Shown: positions 9,382-17,346, counted from the first letter of the stretch. The stretch is DNA of 36,452 nt from Elusimicrobia bacterium CG1_02_56_21 (GCA_001871115.1 MNUR01000118.1:1-36452); one strand, 5' to 3'. Program-made: numbers and translations. The notes: generated from the letters alone by a model not told the origin.

Positions 9382-10638
9382 ATGTCTAAACTACCCTTAT
9401 TCACTCCCATATACGGCATACGTCCCGCTAAAGGCAAAGCCCAGGACATAGTCGCCCCGCCCTACGACGTGCTGGATTCGGAGGAAGCGCGCGAGCTTGC
9501 AAAAGAAAAACCCCTGAGCTTCCTGCACGTCTCCAAGGCCGAAATAGACCTGCCTCCCGGTACCGATGTCCATTCCGGAGCCGTTTATCAAAAAGCCGCG
9601 GATAACTTCCAGCGGATGCTGGACCAGGGCGTGCTGGTACGCGAGGAGAAACCGTGCTTTTACGTTTACCGCCTGCAGATGGGGGAGCATATCCAAACCG
9701 GTCTCGTCGTGGGCGCCTGCGTGGACGATTATGACGCCAACCGGATCCGCAAGCACGAATTCACCCGCCCGGTAAAGGAAGACGACCGGGTTAACCAGAT
9801 AAAATATGTGAAGGCGCAGACCGGCCCCGGCCTGATCGCTTATAAGCAGATCCCCGAGGTGGATTCGATTATAAAGAAAACCGCGGAGAAGGCGCCGGAA
9901 TTCTCCGTTACCGGTCTGGGCGGGGTCATCCATACGCTTTGGGTATTGGGCGACGCGGAAGATATAAAAAAGATAGTTGAAGCTTTTGAGAGGCAGAAGG
10001 CCGTGTACATAGCCGACGGCCACCACCGGTCCGCCGCCGCCAGCCGGATAAAGAAAATGATGGTCGCCGACCGCGGCGCCGCCCATACAGGCAACGAGCC
10101 TTATAATACCTATCTCGCTGTCGCCTATCCGGTCAACGAGATGAAGATCTGGGATTATAACAGGGTGGTAAAGGACCTTAACGGCCTGACCCCTGACGCG
10201 TTCCTCGCTAAAATAAGCGAAAATTTCGAGATCAGGCAGGCTGCAGGCCAGGCCAGGCCCTCGGCCCGCCGGGAGTTCGGCCTGTACCTGGGCGGCAAGT
10301 GGTACCTGCTTAAGCCGACCGTAAAAACCTGTACTAAAGAGGAAGACCCGGTCAAAGCGCTGGATGTAAGCGTGCTTTCAGACCTGGTCCTGGACAAGCT
10401 GCTGGGAATCCGGGACCTGCGGAAATCCGACAGGGTGGATTTTGTAGGCGGGATACGGGGGCTCGGAGAGCTTGAGAAGCGTGTAAACTCCGGAGAGATG
10501 GCGGCCGCCTTCGCGCTATATGCCACTTCTTTGGAAGAACTTATCTCGGTGGCGGACGATAACCAGGTGATGCCGCCTAAGTCCACCTGGTTCGAGCCTA
10601 AGCTGGCGGACGGTCTGGTTTCCAACCCGCTGCTCTAG
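9382..10638 (+). CDS. DUF1015 family protein
   Basis: 418 residues of the DUF1015 family, recognised from the start (PIYGIRPAKGKAQDIVAPPYDVL), the FLHVSKAEIDLPPG segment, the HEFTRPVKEDDR segment and the ADGHHRSAAA motif near the middle. The biochemical role of the family is not established. It often travels with serA and serC, as here (58 bases downstream of serA, same strand), which suggests a role connected to serine or phosphoserine metabolism; this is inference. An AAGGA lies about 8 bases before the start. No signal peptide or membrane segment. Confidence 0.9.
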   Translation: MSKLPLFTPIYGIRPAKGKAQDIVAPPYDVLDSEEARELAKEKPLSFLHVSKAEIDLPPGTDVHSGAVYQKAADNFQRMLDQGVLVREEKPCFYVYRLQMGEHIQTGLVVGACVDDYDANRIRKHEFTRPVKEDDRVNQIKYVKAQTGPGLIAYKQIPEVDSIIKKTAEKAPEFSVTGLGGVIHTLWVLGDAEDIKKIVEAFERQKAVYIADGHHRSAAASRIKKMMVADRGAAHTGNEPYNTYLAVAYPVNEMKIWDYNRVVKDLNGLTPDAFLAKISENFEIRQAAGQARPSARREFGLYLGGKWYLLKPTVKTCTKEEDPVKALDVSVLSDLVLDKLLGIRDLRKSDRVDFVGGIRGLGELEKRVNSGEMAAAFALYATSLEELISVADDNQVMPPKSTWFEPKLADGLVSNPLL

Positions 10639-10673
10639 CGCGGGCCCATGACACGGACCCCGCAGACGGAGGG

Positions 10674-10702
10674 TTGGATTTTAGCCCGTTTCTTGTTATA
10701 CA
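10674..10702 (+). promoter_or_regulatory. Possible promoter for the response regulator
   Basis: TTGGAT (10674-10679), 17-bp spacer, TATACA (10697-10702); an overlapping TACAAT is also present. It lies in the 134-base gap after the DUF1015 gene. Moderate match only. Confidence 0.45.
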
Positions 10703-10772
10703 ATACCAGCGTACCTTACGGGCTCTACGGCGGTGAGGGACCAGTACCGGAAAGTGATTTACATTCTGACCA

Positions 10773-11198
10773 ATGGCTCATAAGATACTTATTGTTGACG
10801 ACGAAGTAAACGTGCTTTTTGTTGTTAAGCAGGCTTTTGCCGGTCAGGTAGAGGTTTTAACGGCGCAGACCGGCGCCGCCGGCCTTGAAATTATACAGAG
10901 AGAAAAACCTTCCTTTGTTTTCCTGGATATAGCCATGCCGGGCATCTCGGGGATAAAGGTCCTGGAGCTCATACAGGGCCTGGACGTTTCCCCCGTAGTC
11001 TGGATGCTTACGGGTGACGAAGACCTCGACACCGCTTCACAGGCTTTGGCCGGCGGAGCCAGCGGGTATCTCACCAAGCCTTTTGACCTGGAGAGGCTGC
11101 GCGGCGTGGTTTTTAACGCCCTGCTGGACCTTGAAAAAGACAGGAAAGAAACTCTCAACGAAGACAAACCCTGGCACGTTAAAAAACCAAAGAAGTAA
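10773..11198 (+). CDS. Stand-alone response regulator receiver protein
   Basis: 141 residues consisting of one receiver domain. Visible are the acidic pair in ILIVDDE, the phospho-acceptor Asp52 in FVFLDIAMPG, the conserved Thr in MLTGDED and the Lys in GYLTKPF. The C-terminal tail is short and charged, with no output domain. It would therefore act by protein contact, like CheY or Spo0F types. No kinase is adjacent; the only histidine kinase in the window is at 30900-32468. The ribosome binding site is weak. The next gene follows within 8 bases and is probably cotranscribed. Confidence 0.9.
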   Translation: MAHKILIVDDEVNVLFVVKQAFAGQVEVLTAQTGAAGLEIIQREKPSFVFLDIAMPGISGIKVLELIQGLDVSPVVWMLTGDEDLDTASQALAGGASGYLTKPFDLERLRGVVFNALLDLEKDRKETLNEDKPWHVKKPKK

Positions 11199-11205
11199 GC
11201 TTTAA

Positions 11206-11895
11206 GTGAAAATAAAACCCGCCTTTTCCTGTTTCTCCGGAAAACAGCTGTCCGTACTGCGTCGGCTGGACAACCCCCGCAAAGTGCAGGATTACCTGGA
11301 TTACGAACTTTCTTACAACGATTCAAAGCCTGATACCTGTCTTTCTCCGCTCGAGGTTCTTAAACAGGGCAAAGCCCACTGCATAGAGGGCGCGATGCTT
11401 GCCGCCTCAGCATTCCTCTTTCACGGCCGAAGCTCAATGCTCCTTGATCTGCGCGCAAACCTAAGGGACGACGATCACGTCATAGCCCCTTTCCGGGAAA
11501 AGGGCCGGTGGGGCGCGGTAGCCCAGTCGCATTTTTGCGGGCTGCGCTACCGGGAGCCCGTCCATAATTCGTTCGCGGAACTGGCCCGGAGTTATTTCGA
11601 ATTTTATTACAACCATCAGGGAGAAAAAACCCTGCGCGAGTTCTCCGAGCCTCTGGACACGGCCAGGCTTAAGCCGGAGTGGCTGTACTCGGAGAAGAAC
11701 GTGTTCTTTGTCAGCAACCGGCTGGACGCGCAGCGGCATTACCGGATAGTAGGGAGTGTGGCGGAAAAGGGCCTGCGTCCCGCGGATTCCCTTTTGCTGG
11801 AGGCCGAGGTAATGGGCGGTTCCCGCGCGCCTCTCACCCGCCGCAGACCGCGGCCTTATTCAAGAATAAAGGCTAAAAATGCAAACGCCGGATAA
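11206..11895 (+). CDS. Transglutaminase-like cysteine peptidase-fold protein
   Basis: 229 residues. A likely catalytic Cys59 sits in GKAHCIEGAMLA, a typical transglutaminase-like nucleophile context. His91 in DDDHVIAPF, followed by a Gly-Arg-Trp segment and QSHF, would supply the rest of a Cys-His-based site. There is no signal peptide, so a cytoplasmic role is likely; the substrate is unknown. GTG 11206 is the start that fits the reading frame, 7 bases after the response regulator stop, with a poor ribosome binding site. The very basic tail (RAPLTRRRPRPYSRIKAK) overlaps the next gene by 17 bases. Confidence 0.7.
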   Translation: MKIKPAFSCFSGKQLSVLRRLDNPRKVQDYLDYELSYNDSKPDTCLSPLEVLKQGKAHCIEGAMLAASAFLFHGRSSMLLDLRANLRDDDHVIAPFREKGRWGAVAQSHFCGLRYREPVHNSFAELARSYFEFYYNHQGEKTLREFSEPLDTARLKPEWLYSEKNVFFVSNRLDAQRHYRIVGSVAEKGLRPADSLLLEAEVMGGSRAPLTRRRPRPYSRIKAKNANAG

Positions 11896-12223
11896 TTTCA
11901 ACGGGGAGCAGTCAGGGGGTCTCTGCTGGAACTGCGGGGAAGCCGTTTCTGCGGGGGATAATTACTGCAAAAAATGCGGTAAAGGCCAGGGCAGTAAGGT
12001 TCCGTGGCAGTATAAACACTGGGGCGTGATAGCCCTTACCCTTTTAGGGCTCGGGCCGTTCAGCCTGTTTTATATCTGGCGCTCCCCCGTAATATCGCGC
12101 AAAGCCAAAATAGCTTACACGGGCGCTATATTTCTGCTGACCTGGTTTGTGATAAATTCTATCTATAGTTTGTGGAACAGCGTCCAGGCCATGCTTGGCG
12201 GCACCCAGTTAGGAGGATTATGA
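11879..12223 (+). CDS. Zinc-ribbon membrane protein
   Basis: 114 residues. A zinc ribbon of the CWNCG...CKKCGKG type occupies residues ~16-38. Two hydrophobic segments follow (~50-68 and ~80-100), so the ribbon probably sits on one face of the inner membrane. Function unknown; many small proteins with this layout exist. It overlaps the preceding gene by 17 bases and the next by ATGA, which supports an operon running from the response regulator to the nitroreductase. Confidence 0.75.
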   Translation: MQTPDNFNGEQSGGLCWNCGEAVSAGDNYCKKCGKGQGSKVPWQYKHWGVIALTLLGLGPFSLFYIWRSPVISRKAKIAYTGAIFLLTWFVINSIYSLWNSVQAMLGGTQLGGL

Positions 12224-12768
12224 ACCCCGTTTTAGAAGCGATAAAAAGCCGCAGGAGCATACGCAAATACCGGCCGGAGCCGTTAAAGGACCCGGAGCTG
12301 GAGGCTATACTGGAGGCGGCCGCTTACGCTCCCAGCGCCCATAATGAGCAGTCCTGGCACTTTACAGTTGTCAGGAACAAGGACCTGATAGACAGGATGA
12401 GCGAGAAATCCAAAGAATTGATGGCTTCGCAGGATTCGGACTGGCTAAAAGAAATGGGGCGGAACAAAATGTTCCATCTCTTCTACCACGCGCCGGCTGT
12501 TATTGTAGTCTCTATGCGCAAAGACGCTATGAGCCCGCTGGTGGACTGCAGCGCCGCGATAGAGAATATCCTGCTGGCCGCGGAGAGCCTGAACATAGGT
12601 TCCTGCTGGATTGGCCTGGTCCGCTATTATTTTTCCATTAAAGAAGAGCTGCCCCGCCTTAAGGTTCCGGAAGGCTATGAGCCCTGTTACGCGGTGGCGC
12701 TCGGTTACAAAGACCAGGCCCCCGGCGCCAAGCCGCGTAAAAAAGACGCTGTCAGCTATATCGATTAG
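12220..12768 (+). CDS. Nitroreductase family protein
   Basis: 182 residues of the FMN-dependent nitroreductase family. The N-terminal IKSRRSIRKYRPEPL binds the FMN phosphate, AAAYAPSAHNEQSWHF follows, and SCWIGLVRY near the C-terminal third is the usual second FMN-contact region. Such enzymes reduce nitro compounds, quinones or flavins with NAD(P)H, and the actual substrate is not predictable. The start at 12220 is fixed by AGGAGG at 12211-12216 and by the ATGA overlap with the upstream gene. The family normally dimerises. Confidence 0.9.
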   Translation: MNPVLEAIKSRRSIRKYRPEPLKDPELEAILEAAAYAPSAHNEQSWHFTVVRNKDLIDRMSEKSKELMASQDSDWLKEMGRNKMFHLFYHAPAVIVVSMRKDAMSPLVDCSAAIENILLAAESLNIGSCWIGLVRYYFSIKEELPRLKVPEGYEPCYAVALGYKDQAPGAKPRKKDAVSYID

Positions 12769-12777
12769 TTGATACCT

Positions 12778-13250
12778 ATGATCCACCTGGGCCTTTGCTG
12801 TAAATTCGAAAAGGACCCTGTAAAGTTCCTGACCGCACCGCGCCGCATACTGAGCACCTGAAACCGGCCGCCAGGCAAGAGAAACTGGCAGCGCTCTGCC
12901 GGGCCGTGCGTTCGCGCCTGGTTTTTGAGAATGACGAGCGGGTCTATACCCCGGCTGACCTGCTGTCGCTGTGCCTCGCTCTCAAAGTCCCTTTCGTTTA
13001 CGATGCCCACCATCACCGCTGCCTGCCCGACGGGCTGAGCGTGGAAGAGGTTACCGGGCGGGCTCTTAAAACCTGGAACAGGGAGCACTTGTTCCACCTC
13101 TCAAGTCCCAAGTGCGGATGGAAGGGGGGGCAGCCGCAGTTCCATCATGACTATATAGATGCAAAAGATTTCCCTGCCTGCTGGCGCGGCCCCGATATTA
13201 CCGTCGGGGTGGAAGCCAAGGCAAAGGAACTGTCTATAAAAAGGCTGTAG
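12778..13250 (+). pseudogene. uvsE: uvsE (UV damage endonuclease) remnant with internal deletion and frameshift
   Basis: The 5' end reads MIHLGLCCKFEKDPVKF, a UvsE-type N-terminus, but hits a stop at 12859-12861 in that frame. The following frame carries RQEKLAALC joined directly to VRSRLVFENDERVYTPADLL and then the full C-terminal third of UvsE: VYDAHHHRC, a FHLSSPKCGWKG segment, HHDYIDAKDFP and VEAKAKELSIKRL. UvsE proteins are about 300 residues; this region could encode about 157. Roughly the middle half, including several metal ligands, is missing. A residual ORF from GTG 12906 could make 114 residues, but it lacks most of the TIM barrel. Nonfunctional remnant, good confidence. Confidence 0.8.
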
Positions 13251-13288
13251 ACTTATCTGAGAATCAGAGCTCCCGGAACCTGAAACTT

Positions 13289-13297
13289 TGCTAGAAT
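13289..13297 (+). promoter_or_regulatory. Extended -10 promoter ahead of the leader peptide
   Basis: TGCTAGAAT fits the extended -10 pattern TGnTAnnnT. It lies 34 bases upstream of the leader ORF start. No good -35 is visible, as is usual for extended -10 promoters. Confidence 0.45.
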
Positions 13298-13330
13298 ATT
13301 TATATTCCTTAACATAAAGGAGGCGCAAAT

Positions 13331-13399
13331 ATGAACAAAATAAATATGAACACCAGCAAAAAAACCGCGGAAGCCGCCTCCTTTTCACGCCTTAATTAA
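13331..13399 (+). CDS. Short leader peptide ORF upstream of the RIO kinase
   Basis: 22-codon ORF beginning MNKINMNTSKKTAEAASFS with a near-perfect AAAGGAGG ribosome binding site 8 bases upstream. The stop is at 13397-13399. The ribosome binding site (AAAGGAGGC, 13316-13324 region) is exactly complementary to GCCTCCTTT inside the ORF (13375-13383), so translation start and mRNA fold are linked. The region between this ORF and the kinase can form mutually exclusive hairpins, the arrangement expected of a translational attenuator. The peptide has no run of one amino acid pointing to a specific signal. Coding status is inferred from the binding site and position. Confidence 0.5.
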   Translation: MNKINMNTSKKTAEAASFSRLN

Positions 13400-13419
13400 T
13401 ATTACCTGCGCGTAAAAAA

Positions 13420-13476
13420 GCGGCTCCGTCACGGAGGCCGCGGCGCTTTGCCGCCCCTCCGCTTAACATAACGGAG
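13420..13476 (+). promoter_or_regulatory. Alternative hairpins in the RIO kinase leader
   Basis: CTCCG (13424-13428) can pair with CGGAG (13432-13436). Alternatively CGGAGG (13432-13437) can pair with CCTCCG (13456-13461). The latter segment can also pair with CGGAG at 13472-13476, which is the kinase ribosome binding site. A third hairpin GCGGC-GCTTT-GCCGC (13440-13454) overlaps both. These are competing structures. Function inferred. Confidence 0.45.
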
Positions 13477-13481
13477 ACTAA

Positions 13482-14240
13482 ATGAAATATATAGAAGAGT
13501 CGTGCCCCGGCCGCCTGAACGCGTGCCCGGAGGAGCTGCGGCAGTATTTTGAAGACGGGACAATAGACGGGTATGAGCGCGTCCTTAGCGAAGGTAAAGA
13601 GGCTGTGGTTCACCTGGTTGCCAGCAGCAGGAGCGGCAGGAAGGTCTATTACGCCGCTAAGGTATATAAAAAAAGGGAGGGGCGGGGTTTTAAGAACCGG
13701 GCGGATTATTTTGTGGCGCAGAATATGTATAAAAGGAGGGCTATTCTGGCCTTAAGTAAAAAAACGCGTTTCGGCCGGTCGGTAGAAGAGGCCGTCTGGC
13801 AAAACCGGGAGACGGGATATCTTAAGGAGCTGCTCGCGGCCGGGGCGGATGTGCCCAGACTGGTGCGGGCGGGGAGCGACTCGTTCATTATGGAGTACCT
13901 TGGCGGCGAAGACGGTCACGCTTTCAAGCTCATCGAAGCAAAGAGGGATATGACCGACGCCGCCGGAGTATTTAGGAGTATCATGCGCAATGTGGAGCTT
14001 TTTTTGCGCTGCAATATAGTGCACGGGGACCTCTCTCCGTATAATGTGCTGTATTACAGGGGCAGGGTTGTGGTGATAGACTTTCCGCAGGCCTCTGACC
14101 CCAGGCGCAACCCCAATGCCGGGGCGCTGCTTCTGAGGGATATCCGCAATATCTGCGCTTTCTTCCTGCCGGCGGTAAAGACGGATCCGGACGCCATTTT
14201 TGAGGATATGTGGAGCAGGTACCAGTTGAACGAGATGTGA
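13482..14240 (+). CDS. RIO-type serine/threonine protein kinase
   Basis: 252 residues with RIO1-family kinase features: a nucleotide-binding loop region SEGKEAVVHLV (~36-46), the ATP-contact Lys60 in YYAAKVYK, the catalytic loop VHGDLSPYNVLYY (Asp183) and the metal-binding VVIDFPQA. RIO kinases in archaea and eukaryotes act in ribosome maturation; bacterial members are less well understood, so the target is unknown. The ribosome binding site ACGGAG (13471-13476) can be masked by upstream complementary sequence. A leader ORF precedes it. No membrane segment. Confidence 0.88.
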   Translation: MKYIEESCPGRLNACPEELRQYFEDGTIDGYERVLSEGKEAVVHLVASSRSGRKVYYAAKVYKKREGRGFKNRADYFVAQNMYKRRAILALSKKTRFGRSVEEAVWQNRETGYLKELLAAGADVPRLVRAGSDSFIMEYLGGEDGHAFKLIEAKRDMTDAAGVFRSIMRNVELFLRCNIVHGDLSPYNVLYYRGRVVVIDFPQASDPRRNPNAGALLLRDIRNICAFFLPAVKTDPDAIFEDMWSRYQLNEM

Positions 14241-14305
14241 CCCGGAAAGCGGTCATTTTTGTAATTTGATAAACTTGTATTCGGCTGAGACGCTAAGGAG
14301 GCTGC

Positions 14306-14893
14306 ATGGAAATTAAAAAATTGGATGCCGATAATTTCGCGGATTTCGAGAAACTGACCTCGCAGGAAAGCCACGGGGGCTGCTATTGCTCTTTCTGGCA
14401 TCAGAAATGGGCCTCTATGGCCGATTGGGAGAAGTGCAAAAAAGAAACCCCTGAATATAACCGCAATATAGTGTTTGAGAAGGTTCGCTCGGGCTTCCAC
14501 GCCGGCGTACTGGCGTACGAGGGCAGTGAGCTGCTCGCCTGGATATCGGTAGGGCCGGTTACCGACTTTTACTGGACCTGGCGCCGTACCGCGCTGCTCG
14601 GGGATTCGGCAAAGACGACCGCCGGCATATTATGTGTGGCCATAGAAAAGAAATTCCGCCGCCAGGGACTGCAGGTGAAATTGCTTGGGGCCCTGAAGGT
14701 TTACGGAAAGGCGGCCGGCTGGACAAGCCTTGAAGGGTATCCGTTCGATCCCTCAGCGCTGGAAAAACATGGCGCGGAGCTAGCCTGGCCCGGTCTGGCG
14801 CCAGCTTTTGAAAAAGCGGGATTTAAACGGACAGGGGTGCATTGGCTCAGCAACCCGCAGGCGGAAAGGTCCATCTACCAGGCGGCGCTGTGA
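14306..14893 (+). CDS. GNAT family N-acetyltransferase
   Basis: 195 residues. The acetyl-CoA binding motif appears as CVAIEKKFRRQGLQVKLL, with the R-x-x-G-x pyrophosphate loop, followed by a helix and the GWTSLEGYPFDP segment. The N-terminal part with a Cys-rich CYCSFWHQKW stretch resembles a subgroup of uncharacterised GNAT proteins. Acceptor substrate unknown. The start is supported by TAAGGAGG about 7 bases upstream. The stop overlaps the GTG start of the next gene by 4 bases, so the two are cotranslated. Confidence 0.85.
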   Translation: MEIKKLDADNFADFEKLTSQESHGGCYCSFWHQKWASMADWEKCKKETPEYNRNIVFEKVRSGFHAGVLAYEGSELLAWISVGPVTDFYWTWRRTALLGDSAKTTAGILCVAIEKKFRRQGLQVKLLGALKVYGKAAGWTSLEGYPFDPSALEKHGAELAWPGLAPAFEKAGFKRTGVHWLSNPQAERSIYQAAL

Positions 14894-15456
14894 TACAGCT
14901 GAACCATATCGCCCTGTTAGTGAGGTCAGCTCGCTCGGGGGCCGGCCTTTTAAAAAAGTACGGCTTAGTCACCGGGCCTCTGCAGACCTGGGAAGGCGAG
15001 GGAACTCTTGAGGTTTATGCCGGTGAGGAAAGCCTTTCGGCCCGGCTGCTTCTGATGGAGGCGGTTAAATCCGGAGCTTATGCCAGGGCTCTTGAAAAAC
15101 GCGGGCCCGGCCTGCATCACCTCGCTGTGGATGTGCCTGACCTGGGCTCGTACATAGCCGGGCTTTCGGGCTCCGGCTGGCTGCTTCATCCGGCAAGTCT
15201 AAAGACGGCCGGGCAGACAAAGACGGCTTACCTCGCAAGGCCAGGCATGCCGCTGCTTATAGAGGTGCAGGAGCGCGAGCAGATCAGTCTTGCCCCTCCT
15301 CTGGTAGAGCGCCTTGAACTGGCGCTGCCGCAAAACGGCCCAGCCCTACTGGCCGCGCTGGGGCTTGGCGGAAGCACGCAAATAGCCTCCGGGAAACCAG
15401 CCCTCTGCCTGACAGGAGGGAAAGTTGTGGATTTAACGGAGTTCCTGGATCAGTAA
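14890..15456 (+). CDS. VOC (glyoxalase/methylmalonyl-CoA epimerase-like) family protein
   Basis: 188 residues. The N-terminus IQLNHIALLVRSARSG and the second-strand segment GPGLHHLAVDVPDL are the two metal-ligand strands of the vicinal-oxygen-chelate fold, with His ligands in NHIA and HHLA. This resembles methylmalonyl-CoA epimerase. The C-terminal extension (~130-188) is unusual for an epimerase, so the substrate is uncertain. I chose GTG 14890 since it overlaps the GNAT stop as GTGA. An upstream TTG at 14842 would overlap the GNAT gene by some 50 bases. Confidence 0.8.
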   Translation: MIQLNHIALLVRSARSGAGLLKKYGLVTGPLQTWEGEGTLEVYAGEESLSARLLLMEAVKSGAYARALEKRGPGLHHLAVDVPDLGSYIAGLSGSGWLLHPASLKTAGQTKTAYLARPGMPLLIEVQEREQISLAPPLVERLELALPQNGPALLAALGLGGSTQIASGKPALCLTGGKVVDLTEFLDQ

Positions 15457-15476
15457 CAGGGCCGCATTCGGTCTTT

Positions 15477-15505
15477 TTGACACGGCAACCTTAAAATAAT
15501 AGATT
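15477..15505 (+). promoter_or_regulatory. Sigma-70-type promoter for the small membrane protein
   Basis: Consensus TTGACA (15477-15482), 17-bp spacer, TAGATT (15500-15505), with the ribosome binding site TAGGAG at 15521-15526. Confidence 0.75.
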
Positions 15506-15533
15506 GTATGTACAGGTATTTAGGAGATTTAAA

Positions 15534-15932
15534 ATGAAAATATTATTAACGTTAGCGTTTCTTTCACTGCCGGCGGCGGCGCAGGCCTGCGGGATGCATG
15601 GTTACGGCCAGGCCCACGGGGGCGGCGGTCACGCGGCTACACTGATTTACGCCATGCTGGCGGCGCTCGGTTATTTTGTTCTGCAGCATGCCGGCAAGGA
15701 AACGGTAAAATACATAAAGAATACCGGACTCGCGCTTGGGATGATCCTTGCGGTAACAGGGCTCTTCGGTATTCTCTGCGGTGTGGCCAGCCATATAAAA
15801 TACGGGATGTCGCGCTGCTGTTCTTCAGAGCAGATCAGCCGGATGGAGCTCGAAGACAGTGAAGAACTGGGGGGTATGTCCGAGGGGCCGGAAATGGAAG
15901 TTACCACTACCGTAAAGAAAAAATCCAAATAA
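15534..15932 (+). CDS. Small membrane protein with signal peptide
   Basis: 132 residues. The N-terminus MKILLTLAFLSLPAAAQACG is a signal peptide, followed by a Gly/His-rich stretch (HGYGQAHGGGGHA), two hydrophobic segments (~40-57 and ~68-88) and an acidic C-terminal tail ending in TVKKKSK. A Cys pair (RCCSS) follows the second membrane segment. Family not recognised. ATG 15534 is favoured by AGGAG 8 bases upstream; an earlier ATG at 15507 lacks one. It has its own consensus promoter and a terminator-like hairpin after it, so it is probably a monocistronic unit. Confidence 0.7.
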   Translation: MKILLTLAFLSLPAAAQACGMHGYGQAHGGGGHAATLIYAMLAALGYFVLQHAGKETVKYIKNTGLALGMILAVTGLFGILCGVASHIKYGMSRCCSSEQISRMELEDSEELGGMSEGPEMEVTTTVKKKSK

Positions 15933-15949
15933 ACAATACAAACAAGACG

Positions 15950-15977
15950 GGAACAGCCGGCCCGGGCCGGCTGTTCC
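15950..15977 (+). terminator. Hairpin after the small membrane protein gene
   Basis: GGAACAGCCGGCC pairs with GGCCGGCTGTTCC (13 bp, palindromic centre), followed by TGTTTAG. The stem is strong and the T-tract weak, so it is a probable terminator. Confidence 0.55.
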
Positions 15978-16141
15978 TGTTTAGTTGAAAAGACCCGATC
16001 CCGCCGGACTGTAAATAGAACTTGGCGAAACCCCATTTTTGTCGCATAATATCCCTGATAGCCGGGTCAGGAAGCAGCTCCGCACCGCTCCGGCGCCTAA
16101 AGCCAGTCCCGGCCTGTTTATGTTTTTGTCTTGGGGGGGAA

Positions 16142-16345
16142 ATGGAGATAGAGAGGCCACTTTTCGCTTTCTGGTACGGTAATCCGAGCGCTGTTTCTTT
16201 GCCGCTGGGGGCTTTGTTCGGCCCCTGGCTTAAACTTTCCGGTAAATGGACTTCCTCTTTTATGGCCTTCGGGGCGGCCGTAGGGATAATGACGGCTCCA
16301 GGATTTCCGGCCGCAATTTTTGTCAGCACCTTTCCCGTTAAGTGA
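16142..16345 (+). pseudogene. Possible truncated membrane transporter fragment
   Basis: 67 codons starting MEIERPLFAFWYGNPSAV after a GGGGGGAA stretch. The segment LPLGALFGPWLKLSGK plus FMAFGAAVGIM resembles the first membrane helices of ZIP-like metal transporters, but the frame ends soon afterwards. Most of any transporter would be missing, so this looks like a 5' fragment and not a complete gene. It could instead be an unrelated small membrane protein. An 11-bp hairpin (16329-16339 with 16354-16364) spans its stop codon. Low confidence. Confidence 0.3.
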
Positions 16346-16552
16346 TTTTAGACAACGGGAAAGGGGGGTATTGGTATACTGGTGCTAATTAGCCTTTACA
16401 AACCGGAATCCTTTTTGTACCATAATAAAGTAGTTAAATTGACGCCGCAGCTGTTAAAAGTCAGGGGAACAGCTATCCTTAAATTAAGTCCCTGCTGAAG
16501 CTGGGTAGCCGGCCTTTTGCTTGTCCTACAAGAAGAACAGGGGGTATTGTTA
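16346..16552 (+). promoter_or_regulatory. Structured upstream region of the beta-barrel gene
   Basis: 207 bases without a gene. AGCTGTT (16449-16455) pairs with AACAGCT (16468-16474). CAGGG (16462-16466) can pair with a CCCTG about 25 bases downstream, an alternative to the first stem. No known riboswitch consensus was recognised. The ribosome binding site AGGGGG at 16539-16544 precedes ATG 16553. Confidence 0.35.
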
Positions 16553-17278
16553 ATGAAAACAAGAAGGCATTACAGGGAAAACAACGGGAAGAAAATTATT
16601 GCGACAAAGGCGCTTTGGGGTCTGTTCCTCGGCCTGGCAGTAACGGGATTGGCTCCGAACCTGCATGCCGGCCGCTTTATGACCATACCGGCTGCTGAAA
16701 CTCTTGCGGAAGGAAAATGGAGCTTGTGGCAGTTCGGGCTTTACGAAAAGAACAGCACAAAGACATTGCGCCGCCTCAACAGGCTGGATATCGGTCTGTA
16801 CAAAGGCATAGAGGCCGGCGTTTTTATAGTTACTCCGGAAAACGGCCCGTCGGACACCTGGCTCAACCTCCAGTACCAGCCGCTTGCGGAAAGCGGCCTG
16901 CGGCCGGCTGTTTCCGTGGGACTCTGGGACCTGGCGCGCAAGGAGGGACGGTGGTTCTCCGACCGCAAAAGCGGCCCATCCCCTTTTATTTCAGTCTTAA
17001 AGACAGTTTATAAGTGGAAGGACGGCTACGCTAAGGCCGGAGCCTCCTACGGCTTCAACCGCCTGCACGGTACCCACGGCGGTCTGGATGTCAAACACAA
17101 GTCTCTCGGCATCATGGGTGAGTACGCTCCTGAAAACCTCAGGCTGAAGGGTTCCGGCGCCTGGGACGCCGGCCTCTACTGGTGGCTCCATAAGAATTGG
17201 CGCACCCGTGTTTCAACTATCGGCGGGAATCCTATGTTTGATGTTTTCTATATGCACACAATGGGTAGTGGTCGCTAA
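16553..17278 (+). CDS. Predicted outer-membrane beta-barrel protein
   Basis: 241 residues with an N-terminal signal segment (LWGLFLGLAVTGLAPNLHA) after a basic stretch. The mature part alternates short amphipathic strands rich in Trp, Tyr and Gly (WSLWQFGLYEK, GIEAGVFIV, YAKAGASYGFNRLHG, WDAGLYWWLH) and ends in VFYMHTMGSGR, in keeping with a small outer-membrane barrel. It precedes the octaheme cytochrome gene by 68 bases on the same strand and may be cotranscribed with it. A role in passing substrate or electrons for the cytochrome is inference. Start chosen at 16553 from AGGGGG placement. Confidence 0.55.
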   Translation: MKTRRHYRENNGKKIIATKALWGLFLGLAVTGLAPNLHAGRFMTIPAAETLAEGKWSLWQFGLYEKNSTKTLRRLNRLDIGLYKGIEAGVFIVTPENGPSDTWLNLQYQPLAESGLRPAVSVGLWDLARKEGRWFSDRKSGPSPFISVLKTVYKWKDGYAKAGASYGFNRLHGTHGGLDVKHKSLGIMGEYAPENLRLKGSGAWDAGLYWWLHKNWRTRVSTIGGNPMFDVFYMHTMGSGR

Positions 17279-17346
17279 AGCAAATTATAAATGTGAAAGC
17301 AGGTCCACTGCATAGCGCCTGAACTATTGTTAAGGGGGAGATAACT

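Noticed and set aside
16022..16345. 107-codon ORF as one protein
   Set aside because: The first 40 codons look non-coding. The hydrophobic stretch begins at ATG 16142 after a GGGGGG site, so only that part is listed.
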